Source: Macrothele yani
Lineage: Eukaryota; Arthropoda; Arachnida; Araneae; Macrothelidae
Direction: 5' to 3'
DNA: 64,000 bases
NCBI GenBank assembly: GCA_039090855.1
Contig: CM077013.1
Location: 141,753,240-141,817,239 of the forward strand
The position numbers and the translations under genes were made by a program. Shown here in pieces: positions 1-10,827 of this stretch (its first letter is position 1; every line of letters begins with the position of its first letter). Under the pieces are notes generated by a model. It did not search any database. It was not told where the DNA came from and was given only the letters and a program-made list of their open reading frames with translations.

Positions 1-1
1 A

Positions 2-170
2 AGGCCAAGGAAGACATGGGTGGACCAGATTCAGGAGTGTCTGCATGAGAAAAAAGATTATGAGTATGAAGTATAAAATATCTTGTGTACGGCGTGTAAT
101 GGATATCAGTGAAGCACGAGTTGTATGTCAAGATCGCTGTAAATGGCGAAGTTTGATACGACAAGAATAA
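2..170 (+). pseudogene. LINE ORF2 C-terminal fragment
   Basis: Reading from base 2 gives RPRKTWVDQIQECLHEK, and after a frame change VMDISEARVVCQDRCKWRSL before a stop at 168-170. The RP(R/K)xTWVDxI...D..KWR pattern is the usual C-terminal tail of non-LTR retrotransposon ORF2 proteins. An in-frame stop and the frame change show it is dead. It is a different family from the RTE at 36.5-39.7 kb, whose tail reads RPHGRWVDEIRKYAG. The element is cut by the window edge. Confidence 0.5.
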
Positions 171-244
171 TTAAAAATATCTGGAAGTTTGTATTTCTTT
201 TGGAGCTAACCTCTGAATCTCAGAGAACAGCTTAGTGATATGTA

Positions 245-871
245 TATGTATGTAGGGTAACATCAATGCTTCGTGTACTTCATCGAACGGATGGACGTCA
301 GCGTATAAAGCGAGAGACATCAGAGAACAAACGGTCTTCAACTACTGCTGGAAGAACACCAGCTGGTGGGGACAGCGTTATGGCCTGGGGAATGTTTTCG
401 TGGCATTCTCTCCTTCCGCTCACCTGTGGAAAGCACTATGAACCGAATTCGTTATGAATCCCTGCTCGCAGACCACGTACACCGAAACATGTTGATTGTC
501 TTCCGGGAACGGATGTGATCTCCCAGCACGGCAATACGACGTGTCACACAACACACAACTAGAAATGTCCAAGAGTGGGTGTCAAAGCACGATGAAGACT
601 TCAAAGCACTTCGCTGGTCTCCTAATTCCACAGATAAACACGATTGAGCATCTGTTGGACCACCTCAATTGTTTTGCTCTCTCTATGGAACCTCCTCCAC
701 GCACCCTCCCGCGGCTGTCAGATGCACTGCAGTCAGCATGACCCCACATACCTGTGAACATCTTCCAGTACCTTATTGTGTCACTCGCAGCCCGTCTAGC
801 AGCTGTCCGCGCTGCACACGGCTGTTACTGTGGATATTAGCTGCTGTTCACAATAATGTGACTCGACCGTG
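245..871 (+). pseudogene. Tc1-like transposon, 3' half, degenerate
   Basis: This is the C-terminal half of a Tc1-type transposase in broken frames. The reading MAWGMFSWHSLLPLTC matches the MxxGMFSWH block before the second catalytic Asp. Downstream a damaged TIEHLLDHL stands where the NPIERLWDHLD Glu motif should be. The 3' end AATAATGTGACTCGACCGTG matches the terminal inverted repeat of the full relative at 34128-35294 (opposite strand), so they are one family. Frameshifts and the missing 5' half make it non-functional. Confidence 0.75.
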
Positions 872-1704
872 GAGCACAAAGAGCGCGAACGTGGAACGTT
901 AAGGTTGGGTGATGTCATAGAATGGGGAATGCAAGAAGTTGATGAGGAGGGCAGTCTTGTTTTTACTATCGCTACTTGTACTGCTGTGCTTTGCTCATTT
1001 GGTTTCCTTTCTGTACACTCGCCATCTCCATCTTTGGCGGGTGAGATAATTTTTTCTCCAGGCAATACGATCTGGATAACGGTTCCGTTTTTGTTTTCCT
1101 CATGGTTTCTTTATGCTATTTTGTCGGCTCCTTTTCTGTTTTTGTACTTTATGGAATTATGCCGTGAACCCTGTATATTTATCTCGTGCCTCATCTGAAC
1201 TCTGTTGTACTTTTGCACCTTGTTACATGTATCTGTCCCATATATTTTGGGAGTTCTTGTTACGGCTATTTTATAGTTTTTATTGAGAGCGTATTGTGTG
1301 GATTGTTTCTTCTCAGTGTGGAAAATGTATTATACTCTTTTAATTTCTTTTCTGGAAGAGCATGTCCAGCATCTGTAAATAATGCACACTGTCTAATTTT
1401 TGTTTTATTTTGCCACGTAGGTGCTACGTGTACATAAGTTATCTTTGCCTTGCACCCATGCGTTTGCTTCTCTGTGCCATCGCATCTTCTTGGGTTTGCG
1501 TATTGACTGTCATGTTTTTCCCTCTGACTGATGTATATCCCGTTAATTGTCTGATCTTTGAAATTTGGTCAGTTACCCCAAGTGGGTCTTGCAGATATGC
1601 AGCTCACACCTATGTCCTATGTTTCCGTGAAAGCACTCTTGTGGTTCAACACTTTCCACAGATATCTTGTTTTTAGCATTATGTTTTATTTCCCGGATAG
1701 CAAT
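872..1704. other. No recognisable feature
   Basis: T-rich sequence on the plus strand with several overlapping short open frames (up to 134 codons) but no conserved motif, repeat or splice pattern that I recognise. The open frames look like chance products of the T-rich composition. Confidence 0.4.
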
Positions 1705-1866
1705 TATAACGAAGTAAATTTCTCCGTCATTTTTGGTCTACGCCGGGATTCGAACCCGAGGCCGCTTATTCCGGAACAAGTCGCTCTACCAACTGAGCTA
1801 CGCAGACGATTATTCCGATTCCTATCTGACTTTATGTCGTGTGCGTCCTGCTGGCAGGTACGTCAC
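1705..1866 (-). repeat. SINE2 (tRNA-derived), copy 1
   Basis: About 162 bp, found three times in the window with both flanks conserved. On the minus strand it holds an A box (TAGCTCAGTTGGTAGAGC) and a B box (GGTTCGAATCC). A 7-bp acceptor stem (GTCTGCG with CGTAGAC), a 4-bp D stem and a T arm can be drawn. The anticodon arm is poor, with an 8-nt loop around TTCCGGAA. A conserved ~57-bp leader and a trailer ending at the TATAACGAAGTAAA border lie outside the tRNA part, so this is a dispersed SINE rather than a tRNA gene. Confidence 0.75.
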
Positions 1867-2127
1867 ATCCCCCCCCCGAAAGAGGGCCGGGGGCATGGCC
1901 CACGGGTCAGCCGTGACCATGAATCGTTGCAGGCAGCCATCCACTGTAGAACGTGCACTTGAGAACTCCCAGTCAATCTGCTGTGTGGAATGCAACATCA
2001 CACATTTTTATTTTTCAAAGCGCTGGAGAAGGAATTCTCTGATTTTTCCTGTCTCGCGGTGTGGAAATAACATCATACCAATGCGAGATTTTGAACGGCC
2101 GGGTCATCCGGATAGTTCGGGCGCCAT

Positions 2128-2289
2128 TATAACGAAGTAAATTTCTCCGTCATTTTTGGTCTACGCCGGGATTCGAACCCGAGGCCGCTTATTCCGGAAC
2201 AAGTCGCCCTACCAACTGAGCTACGCAGACGATTATTCCGATTCCTATCTGCCTTTATGTCGTGTGCGTCCTGCTGGCAGGTACGTCAC
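2128..2289 (-). repeat. SINE2 (tRNA-derived), copy 2
   Basis: Nearly identical to the copy at 1705-1866 over its whole length, with the same two borders (TATAACGAAG and GTACGTCAC). The two copies lie in the same orientation 261 bp apart. The sequence just outside the left border is also similar (CCGGATAG in both), so a local duplication is possible as well as two insertions. Confidence 0.75.
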
Positions 2290-2417
2290 ACAATGATCCG
2301 GCATTTGTGTATAATTCATTTTATGTTATATCAGATTTTTTCTCTCGTTGTTTTTATTGCCTCGTTAGAGTCTGTAATGTAAATTTTTTTTTCCTGAATA
2401 AAATATATTTGATCTCC

Positions 2418-2548
2418 AGGGAAGGGAGATCGCCAGCGCCGTAAGACAAAACACACAACATCCATGCCTCACCGGGATTCGAACCCGGACCCATCTCGGA
2501 CGAATGATCAGAAGCCATCGCTTAGACCACTGCGCCACCGGGGCGGCT
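2418..2548 (-). repeat. SINE1 copy, 3'-truncated
   Basis: Minus-strand copy of the most common SINE here. The full unit is ~220 bp. It has a tRNA-like head (GGTGGCGCAGTGGTCTAAGC and GGTTCGAATCCCGG), a body ending CACGGTGGTCGTTAAACCT, and an AATAAAAA tail. Here only the head and the first part of the body remain. The head resembles a long-variable-arm (Leu/Ser-type) tRNA. Confidence 0.8.
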
Positions 2549-2549
2549 G

Positions 2550-3931
2550 AATCTGTTATTGACAAATTGGATAAACTTAAAGGAAGAAAAGATCCACTTT
2601 AGCATGAATTGTACATGTAAATGTATAAATCAGATTAAGATATTTCATTTGTTTTTGCTCAAAAAAAAAAAAAAAAAAAACTAATCTGCTAATGCACATG
2701 TTTATTACTACACGCATTTAATAATATTAAACAAGATACGCCATATGATTATTTCTTCTACACGGGTATGTGATTTTTTATAGGAGTATATGTTTAATTA
2801 AAAATAAACGTATTTTTAACTAATGCATTTTAAGTTAACATCCTTAAAAAAATTAAATTTTAGAGGGGGAAGGGGGCTCAAAAGCAATCTGCGCTGGGAC
2901 CTCAAAATGCTTAATTTTCCATTGCATAGAAAATATAATTTTGTCTGCAGGTAGGATATTTCCGATGTGACACGTGACGCTGATCCACAACCTTCAGAGA
3001 TAGACGGCATTTTATTTGAGACGGAATTAGATATTTTACTTCGGATGGAGTTCGATGATATTTGGAAACGATTTTCCAAAATTGACAGTCGCAAAATTTC
3101 TAATACACTTTTCCTGAGTGTTTGAATTAGTTTTATCTAACAGCGAATGAGCATAAAATAAGCTCATCAACAAATAAATAGTGCGTGAGTAATCTTGCGT
3201 GAGAAAGTAAATCGGACGCTGTGTTGAATTCAGAGGGTTCTCGTGATTTGTAGCATTTGAAGATGTCTGGCTCTCCGCTAATTTATGCAGCTCAAATATG
3301 CGGGAAACAGAGTTTGTTCTAAATTTCCCACAGTCATTCTTTTCACCCGGTGCTGACAGTAATATGCCCCGGGGAACCGCAGTCTGCCCTCAGCGAAGAC
3401 TCAATTCCCCAGTACCCTGGAGGTAAGAGAATTACGACCTTATCTGGGCATCTCAAATTTCCGGGATTGCTGTCTGGAAGTAGGTAACACGATACAGGAA
3501 ATTTCAGGAGAACCACTGCCATCAAATTTTTTTACGGTTGCGGTTTTAAAGCTACTTCACATAAATACCCTTTCGACGTAAAAAAATAATAATAATGCGC
3601 GTACACTTTTTCATGCATGCAATTTACTGGAAAGATAAAAAAGAGATCCACTTTCGTAAACTGGCCCAAATACCAGTCTCCGCGCGAATCGGTAATTATT
3701 CTAAATTAGAATTGAATTTAAAAAAAAAAAAAAAACGGAGTATGGGCCTAATGACTTCTTTTGAAAAAAAAAATGAAACAAGACACGGGAAGAAGATTCA
3801 AATACTAAGCTTTGCTCGATATTCCATCATTAGATGTAGTTCGAGGAAGTTTAACGTGTCGTATACACAGAAAAACACTATCTTGTGCATAGTATATGTA
3901 CGTTACCACCTGAAAAGGAATTTTAAACAAC
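2550..3931. other. Stretch without recognised genes or repeats
   Basis: AT-rich sequence with poly(A) runs near 2661-2680 and 3720-3736. A 116-codon open frame at 3595-3945 is lysine-rich because of the A runs and shows no known motif. I see nothing I can name. Confidence 0.4.
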
Positions 3932-4801
3932 AAAGGGCATTCTGAAAGTAACGCCTCCAACTTAATAACTTTTGAAATTTTCAAGTGATTTTAATGAAAT
4001 GCACTGACATGTACTATGATATGTTACCAATGTGGGAGCAGTTTTGTTTTTAAATCAGCAATAAAGATCATGAATGACAGAGGAAAGCCGTGAGCCGTAA
4101 TTGAACTCCTGAAAAAGATGGATGTGAGGTCCAAAAACACACACAGAAGACTTATGGCGGTGTATGGAGCTGCCGCAATCGATATCAGTAACGTCCGAAG
4201 ATGGATGAAGAGGTTTCGAGAGGGAGACAGTTCAGTGTCTGACGAATAACGGAGTGGAAGAGCCGCAACTGCAATGACAGATGCCAACAGGCAACGAGTG
4301 AAAGGCCTCATTGCAACTGATCGTCGTGTCACCATTCAGGACTTCCAACAATAAGCAGTGCTCACTATGAGCAGACATTGAAGAAGCTAAAGGAAGCTAT
4401 CAGAAGGAAAAAACGTAACACTCTACAGCGTTGTCTTACACCATGATAACGCACGTCCCCACACCTTAATGTAGACTTCACACGTTATTGACAAAATGAG
4501 GTGGACGGTGATGCCCCAATCCCCTCAGAGTTTTCCTGTTTGTCCCTTTGAAAAACACCCTTCGTAGGGAACGTTTCGAAGATATGACGGACGTTAAACT
4601 GGCTGTGAACTCATGGGTGAAACGACAACCTCAGGAATTTTTCCAAAATGGATTTTACCAAAGATGGCGGAAATATATAGAAAGTGATGGAGAATAATTT
4701 GTTAACAGTATGTCCAAGTATTTTGTCACCAAGTTTCACATTTTTGCTGCTACAAATAAAAATCTTATGAGGGATAAGGTATTACTTTTCAGGATGCACC
4801 T
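3932..4801 (+). pseudogene. mariner-like element, internally deleted
   Basis: Ends are imperfect inverted repeats: CATTCTGAAAGTAACGCCTCC at the left, and the reverse complement of TTACTTTTCAGGATGCACCT at the right. The N-terminal part encodes MAVYGAAAIDISNVRRWMKR followed by FREGDSSVSDE, the helix-turn-helix region of mariner/SETMAR-type transposases. After a gap it resumes at LHHDNARPH, the second catalytic Asp block. The block between, with the first Asp, is largely lost, and stops occur in the C-terminal part. The element cannot encode an active enzyme. Confidence 0.75.
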
Positions 4802-4913
4802 CGTATTTCCGTTATGCATTCTTAATAATCAGTGGAGAATTTGTATGCCGTTATACTGTATAATGCCATATTAATAAGTTACGCCCAGCAAGGAGAAAGG
4901 TGGGGGTTGGGGG

Positions 4914-5109
4914 GATAACGACGCCCGTGAGCAACTCGATGGGCTATAAGCAGTCGCCCGTCCTTAATTTAGGACCATTCATTCCAGGAAAGAGAGGGAG
5001 CTAGTGCGGTAAGACAAACATATCCATGCCTCACAGGGATTCGAACCCGGATCCACTTAGATGAATAATCAGAAGCCAGCACTTAGACCACTGCATCACT
5101 GGGGTGGCG
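4914..5109 (-). repeat. SINE1 copy
   Basis: Minus-strand SINE1 with body and tRNA-like head. It is more diverged than the copies near 50 and 57 kb, for instance GGGGTGGCG where the young copies have GGGGCGGC. Its A tail has been lost. Confidence 0.8.
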
Positions 5110-5498
5110 AGAAAAAATTGATTGCGTACTGCAATAAGTGGCAGCTCGTGTAAAGGACATATGAGAATATGCTCTATCATCAATTTTTCAGGACATTGTT
5201 AGATTAACAAAAAAATTTACAATTAAAAAATTCTGTGGGTGTGAAAATTACATTGAAAATATTGAATTAATATGTTATGCAAAACACCATTACGATAGAG
5301 GACGCATTTTTCGTTTCCTTGCAATTAAAACATTCAAAAATTTCCATTCACAGCTTATGTACGAATTGGAATTCTGCTTCCCGTGAGCACAATCTCCTGT
5401 TGCTCCATCTCAGGAATATTTCAGCACCAATCACAGCAAAAATTTAAAGATAAAAAAATACAAAGCTAATCAAGAAGTTCCGCTAGTGACGAGTTTAG

Positions 5499-5713
5499 TT
5501 TTTTTTATTGAATGTTTAACGACCACCGTAAACAACTCATGGGCTATAAGCAGTCGCCCGTCCCTAATTTAGGGCCACTGGTTCCAGGGAAGGGAGAGAG
5601 CTAGTGCCGCAAGGCAAACATAACATCCATGCCTCGTTGGGATTCGAACCCGGACCCTTTCTTAGCGAATGGTCATAAACCAGCTCTTAGACCACTGCGT
5701 CACCGGGGCGGCC
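5499..5713 (-). repeat. SINE1 copy, full length
   Basis: Complete minus-strand SINE1 from a T-run tail (5499) to GGGGCGGCC (5713). The flanks GTGACGAGTTTA and TGACAAGAGCTT look like a decayed target duplication. Confidence 0.85.
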
Positions 5714-6015
5714 TGACAAGAGCTTTGAAATGATGTATAACACGATGAGGAGTAACCTGTAGATATCCTAGACCAAATGTTGCTGATCCCCATAAATAAC
5801 GCACTTCCGATTCAGTTTTTGTTTCTATCTTGAGGTCATATTTTAGCTTGCGCATGCGCAGATGGACTTTCGTAGCTGAATAACATATTTTCAGTGTCGT
5901 GTCTTAAGTTCATCTAAATCTGAATAATTGTATTAACAATAATAATATTGTTTTTGAAAATCTGAACAGTCGAAATATTTACTATATGAAAGAAATACGG
6001 GATTACGCCATATAA

Positions 6016-6331
6016 TACAAATTTTGAAGATGACAATCCGATTTTCGGCGTACATGTGACAAGGATGGTAAGTCAGATAATATCCGAAAACTTGAAAATT
6101 TTCATCGTCCTGGAGCGGGACTCGAACCCGCGTCTCCCAGAATTGATCGGAAACTTGAAACTTGGTCGTTCTGGGTGGTGTAGTGGTTAGCATACCCGGG
6201 CGCTTTCTGGGAGACGCGGGTTCGAGTCCCGCTCCAGGGCGATGAAAATTTTCAAGTTTTCGGATATTATCTGACTTACCATCCTTGTCACATTTACGCC
6301 AAAAATCGGATTGTCATCTTCAAAATTTGTA
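6016..6331. repeat. Inverted dimer of a tRNA-like SINE (SINE5)
   Basis: Two ~126-bp arms (6016-6141 and 6206-6331) are near-perfect reverse complements. The right arm plus part of the centre reads as a tRNA-like module on the plus strand: GTGTAGTGGTTAGCAT (A box), a 5-bp anticodon stem CCCGG/CTGGG, and GCGGGTTCGAGTCCCGC (T arm, B box). The left arm repeats only its 3' half. The outer sequence holds AAAATTTTCAAGTTTTCGG. The acceptor stem is weak, so I do not call a tRNA gene. Confidence 0.7.
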
Positions 6332-6684
6332 TATTTACAATTGCCGCCGCCATAGTTTAGTAAATATTTAATTTTATGACTCACATCTCTTCTTTCATTG
6401 GTTTTATCACAAAAACACGTTCATTAATCCACCAACCTAAGAACCGCTCAATGCGAACAATTAGTAAAGCTTATTTGCTATGATTTACACTCAGTAGACA
6501 AAACATTAGAGATAGAGGTAATGAGCAGTTGACATGGGCATCTCCAGAGCATAGTGAAATAGACCTAATCTAACGCAGGCGATGAATATGCGGACAGCAT
6601 GGCCGCCCAAGACTGTATCGCAATCGACGAACATGGGTAAACGTGGTCATTTCAGTTACTTTGATCGTGGACGCATTGTAGGCG

Positions 6685-7168
6685 GGGGCCGCCCTGGTGG
6701 CGCAGTGGTCTAAGCGATGGCTTCTAATCATTCGTCCGAAAAGGGGTCCAAGTTCGAATGGATGGATGTTGTGTTTGTCTATCGGCACTGGCTCTCTCCC
6801 TTCCCTGGAACCAGTGGCCCTAAATTAGGGACGGGCGACTGCTTATAGCCCATTGAGTAGCTCACGGTGATCCAAGGGGCGAATCCAGGAGTTTTGTGAG
6901 GAGGGTGCGCAAGTGCCGGGAATAACCGCGGACCTTTCTGATATTTTCCCACAAAATGAAAAAGTGTTCTTAGAGTGTATATAAATTCTTCCAATTAATT
7001 AACGAAAGTAATGTACTTTTGAATAATACTTCCCTTCACGAAAGATTATTCAATTTGTTATTAAAACCTAACAAATCGAAGCTTTTCCTTCATTCCAGAG
7101 GGAGGGGCCCGCGCCCTCCCTTTGGATCCGCCCCTGCGGGGGTCGTTAAACCTATAGTTAAAAAACAA
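6685..7168 (+). repeat. SINE1 copy split by a hAT-like MITE
   Basis: The head and body run 6685-6872. The last part, GTCGTTAAACCT with an A-rich tail, resumes at about 7141. The interruption is the 264-bp MITE at 6873-7136. The flanks ATTGTAGGCG and ATTGTCAGCG look like the SINE's target duplication inside the host Tc1 reading frame. Confidence 0.75.
6873..7136. mobile_element. hAT-like MITE
   Basis: 264 bp bounded by CAAGGGGCGAATCC and, inverted, CAGGGGCGGATCC, a terminal type often seen in hAT MITEs. The 8-bp flanks CGGTGATC and CGGGGGTC agree at 6 of 8 positions, as expected for a decayed hAT target duplication. It sits inside the 3' end of a SINE1 copy. Confidence 0.65.
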
Positions 7169-7242
7169 AATTGTCAGCGCAAGACAGGTGGGTCATTCTA
7201 TCGTCCAAGCGGTAAGAACCCTAGGATTCCCGAGGGCAACCG

Positions 7243-7557
7243 GATCAAGCGTATACCGTGAATGTACCATCGACAACGTACCAGCGCCCAGAGATCAAGC
7301 GTATATCGTGAATGTACCATCGACAACGTACCAGCTCCCAGAGATCAAGCGTGTACCGTGAATGTACCATCGACAACGTCCCAGCGCCCAGAGATCAAGC
7401 GTGTACCGTGAATGTACCATCGACAACGTCCCAGCGCCCAGAGATCAAGCGTGTACCGTGAATGTACCATCGACAACGTACCAGCGCCCAGAGATCAAGC
7501 GTGTACCGTGAATGTACCATCATCGACAACGTACCAGCGCCCAGAGATCAAGCGGAG
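7243..7557 (+). repeat. 50-bp minisatellite inside a transposase frame
   Basis: Six units start at 7243, 7293, 7343, 7393, 7443 and 7493, exactly 50 bp apart, followed by a partial unit at 7546 after a 3-bp insertion (CATCATCG). Units begin GATCAAGCGT and contain AATGTACCATCGACAACGT, with one to three differences between them. The unit derives from the N-terminal half of the host Tc1 transposase. Since 50 is not a multiple of three, the expansion destroyed the frame. Confidence 0.9.
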
Positions 7558-7693
7558 GCCGACGATACGTCACTGATGACCAGGCTCGACTTAGACTATC
7601 CAGACTCGTCCGGACCGACCACTTGGCGACGGCGGCACAAATCCCATTCAGGTTAAATATCTGAGTCTGAAGCAGCGTCAGCGAGGTAACGGT

Positions 7694-8663
7694 CAGAGTT
7701 GGAAACTGTCCAAAAATTTTGGACCCTGACCCGACCGTCACGTAATTGGATCCGACCCGGACAAATCTGTTTTGAGCTATAAATTCGAATATATCATCAG
7801 CTGCAGCAGCATTGTCAATCACTAACGGTCCACTGCTGGAAGGTCTCCGCAAGTTTCTTCCACAACGGACACTCTTGGGACAGTCTCCTCCATCCACCCA
7901 TCTGCCATGTGGTCTTCCCCTGCGTCTTTTCCTGTCCCTTGGAATCTAGTAAAAAATTTCGGTTGTTCATCGGTGGTCCGTTCTCCTGGCAATATGTCCA
8001 GCCCATTGCCATTTCAGAGATTTTACTCTGATCACGATGTCCTTCACTCTTGTCATTTTCCTTATCCACGAGTTTTCTTTATCTTTTTTGGTTACACCAA
8101 GTATGCACTTCCCCATGCTTCTTTCAGTTGTCTGCAGTCTTTGCCCTTTTTTTTAGTTAAGGCCCACGTTTCTGCCCCGTACGTAAGCAATGGAAGGATG
8201 CATTGATTACACACTTCTCTTTTAAGACATAATGGCATATTGCTCTAAAAAATTGTACTGTTCCTTCCAAAAGCTCTCTAACCAAGTTCTATACGCCAAT
8301 TTATTTCTTCATCAATATGACCCTCGCTTGATATCTGCTACCCAAGATAAATGTCGGAATTGGTTATCTGCAGCTTTCCTCCATCAACTGATAAATCTTC
8401 ATTCCTTGTAAAAGCATTGTACATCAGTTTTGTCTTCTGAAAGTTCATTTTTAATCCCATTTCTTTACCCTTCTCAACAAGTTCCTGGATCATACTCTAC
8501 AGCTCTGAAGTATTATTTCAAAGACCTCTCAAGGGTTCTTTGAAAAAAAAATCTATTCAGGAATAAAACCGGGTCAAAATCGGGTCAGGAACACCTTGAA
8601 CAGACCAGTTTGACTCGCAAAGAATTGTCGACCCGTTGACCCACTGACACGTTTCTATGTCTG
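7694..8663. mobile_element. hAT-like non-autonomous element
   Basis: Bounded by the 8-bp duplication GTAACGGT (7686-7693) and GTAACAGT (8664-8671), one mismatch. Its ends start CAGAGTTGGAAAC and, inverted, CAGACATAGAAACG. The outer ~100 bp on each side hold CCCGACCC-type motifs, and the centre is an RTE fragment. Similar CGAGTCAAACGTGTC and GACCCGATTTCGACCC sequence at about 10305-10350 suggests a second fragment of the family. No transposase remains. Confidence 0.6.
7795..8535 (-). mobile_element. RTE fragment, 5'-truncated
   Basis: On the minus strand this matches the C-terminal third of the RTE at 36.5-39.7 kb, from just downstream of the FADD box to the 3' end. It has the RDRKRP..RPHGRWVD region (as CCATGTGGTCTTCCCC on the plus strand) and the CCAGCAGTGG end. 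Many stops and indels. It lies wholly inside the hAT-like element at 7694-8663. Confidence 0.8.
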
Positions 8664-9429
8664 GTAACAGTACGACACACGCTGCATACCCTAGACTACG
8701 GGATCCGACGTCCTACCCGTGTGCCACTGCTGACTGCTCGTCTTCGGACATGACGCTCGCCTGTTGCTGAGAACGTCAAAACTGGGCCTCTGCAGAATGA
8801 CGCCGGCGGGTCGTGTGGTCAGATGAATCCCGTTTCCTAACTGACGGGAGGGTGTGCGTGTGGCGTCGACAGATTGAGGACAGGGTCCTCGTCGTGCCAG
8901 GTGGGCTCTCTTCAAGATAGTAGTGGCTCTGTTATGGTTTGGGGAGCGTTCTCATAGGACACATTAAGTCCCCTTAGTGTGTCTGGAGAGATCCTTAACC
9001 GCTGCGCACTACCGGCAGGTGCTGGCTGATCACGTACACGATTTCATGACCTTCGCGCATCCTGCAGCGGATGGTCTGTTTCAGTGGGACAATGCGCCGT
9101 CCCACCGGCCGCAACCACCCAGGCTGTGCTCGAGGAACACTCACCTGAGTTTGAAACAATCTAGTAGCTGCCAAGGTCCCTGGATTAAAATCCTGTGGAA
9201 GATCTCTGGGATTCCGTGGAGCGAAACATCAGATCCATGGTTTCTGGACCGATGTCTCGGGCGGAGTTGTGGATAATGCTGAAAGGGGAATGACTGTCAT
9301 TTCCTCAGAAAATCCACCAGCATCTGGTGGAGTCGATGCCTCGGTTTCTACAGGCCGTTATTCGAGCTAGAGGAGGACCAACACGCTATTAGGAAGTTAT
9401 CTCCAATATTATGTCCATTGAGTGTAACA

Positions 9430-10155
9430 TAAAATAAAATAAACAAGTTAGCAAATTCATGCAACGCATCGATTATGATACGCTTTCCAACGTACCATAA
9501 ATCATTAATCAAGTTATGAGGATAATGGCTGTGGAATAAATCTCACTCCTGTGCCCTGACCTTTGACCCCATTTCGATGATATTCAACAGAATTGGTTCC
9601 GTATACCTCCGGAACAACAAACTAAAGTTTTGTCGCAATAGAAGCATTTTTACGTAAGTTATGACGCATAAGGGCGATGGAATGGATCCCTCTTCTATGT
9701 CCTGACCTTTAACCCCATTTCAATGATATTTAACAGAATTGGTTCAGTATACCTCCGGAACAATATACTAAAGTTTGCCGCAATAGAAGCAGTTTTAGTC
9801 AAGTTTTGAGGATAATGGCTGTGGAATAAATCTCGCTCCTGTGCCCTAACCTTTGACTCCATTTCGATGATATTCAACAGAACTGGTTCAGTATACCTCC
9901 GGAAAAACATGATAAAGTTTTGTCGCAATCTAGCATTTTTATATCTAAGTTATGGCGCATAAGGGTGATGAAATGGATCCCGCTCCTGTGTCCTGACCTA
10001 TGACCCCATTTCCAATAGGGATCGTCCCGAAGTTGTTCCCTACCACATACTAAAATTTCATCGAAATCGAACCATTTTTAAGTGATTTATCGTGCTGACA
10101 GACAGACAGACGGACAAAGCTGGAGCATATACGCTTCTGCAACCTATGGTTGGAA
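9430..10155 (+). repeat. DR1-type dispersed array, copy 1
   Basis: Four diverged units of ~147 bp, each with a TGACCTTTGACCCC-like motif (near 9554, 9700, 9850, 9998), ATACTAAAGTTT or ACTAAAATTTCATCG, and TTTTTACGTAAGTTATG. It begins with a GATTATGATACGCTTTCCAAC border. It ends with a GACAGACAGACGGACAAAG tract and a hairpin around CAACCTATGGTTGG. Three other copies lie in this window. Confidence 0.8.
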
Positions 10156-10159
10156 AGCT

Positions 10160-10827
10160 TAAAAAAAAAAGAAAGTTAGTAAAATCATGCAATGAATTGA
10201 TTATTATATGCATTCCAAAATACCAGAGATCATTAATACACAATTTTTTCAAGCTGCTGTTCAGAGATAGAAACAGGTACTGGTCAATGGGTGGATAATT
10301 TATTGCGAGTCAAACGTGTCGCCTTGACCCGATTTCGACCCAGTTTTATTTTTGAAAAGCAGAAAAAACACATTCCAAAAACAGGGCGCACCGTGGAATT
10401 TTGTACTCGATACTGATGTCCGCGTATTGAAAATTGATTTGTCATGCAATATGAAAGAAGAGTGCCCCTTTTTTCTGAACGGCAATGCTGAGAACAACAT
10501 CCGCATGATGGAAGCTTTCAACTCATCATAAAGCTTGTAAAACTTGGTCTTGCTGTGAAACATATTCTAAAGCTTGATATGTTTTTAAGAAAAGAGCAAA
10601 AACTCGAATTAAACATACAACAAATCGTTAATTAAAAAAATTTGATTGACTAAGCGCCTTCAGAGTTAGGTGGAACAGTCTTAACATCACTGCGAAGGGA
10701 CTTTTTGACTCTCGCAGATGTGCTTGAAAACATGTGTAAAACAGTTAGATTATGTCTCGCAAAATGAAGGACGGCAGTTTCAATACTTTTTGTAAGAGAG
10801 ACTTTTTAACGCTCTCTATATATACTG
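10160..10827. other. Unassigned sequence
   Basis: Starts with a partial repeat of the array's first border (GTTAGTAAAATCATGCAATG), then a short stretch near 10305-10350 like the outer part of the hAT element at 7694-8663. The remainder (10360-10827) shows no gene or repeat that I recognise. Confidence 0.4.

Larger units (their letters stand above)
6488..9424 (+). mobile_element. Tc1-like transposon carrying nested insertions
   Basis: Ends CACTCAGTAGACAAAACATT and, inverted, CACTCAATGGACATAATATT, each next to a TA. The transposase begins MGKRGHFSYFDRGRIVG near 6632 and is broken after IVG by a SINE. It resumes after 7168 with a Tc1-like ARQVGHSIVQAVRTL, passes through a minisatellite, is split again by a hAT-like element, then gives VVWSDESRF (first catalytic Asp, ~8813) and QWDNAPSHR (second Asp, ~9082). 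Further C-terminal sequence is frameshifted. Removing the insertions leaves ~1.4 kb, normal for Tc1. Confidence 0.8.

Noticed and set aside
1735..1807. Possible functional tRNA gene (minus strand)
   Set aside because: It has A and B boxes and a good acceptor stem, but the anticodon arm is poor with an 8-nt loop. The same sequence with the same flanks appears three times, which marks a SINE.
6206..6240. Possible tRNA gene with GCT at the anticodon position
   Set aside because: The acceptor stem pairs weakly, position 33 is not T, and the sequence is half of an inverted dimer.
7243..7557. CRISPR-like regular repeat
   Set aside because: The 50-bp units are contiguous without unique spacers, so this is a minisatellite; the sequence is also clearly from an animal.
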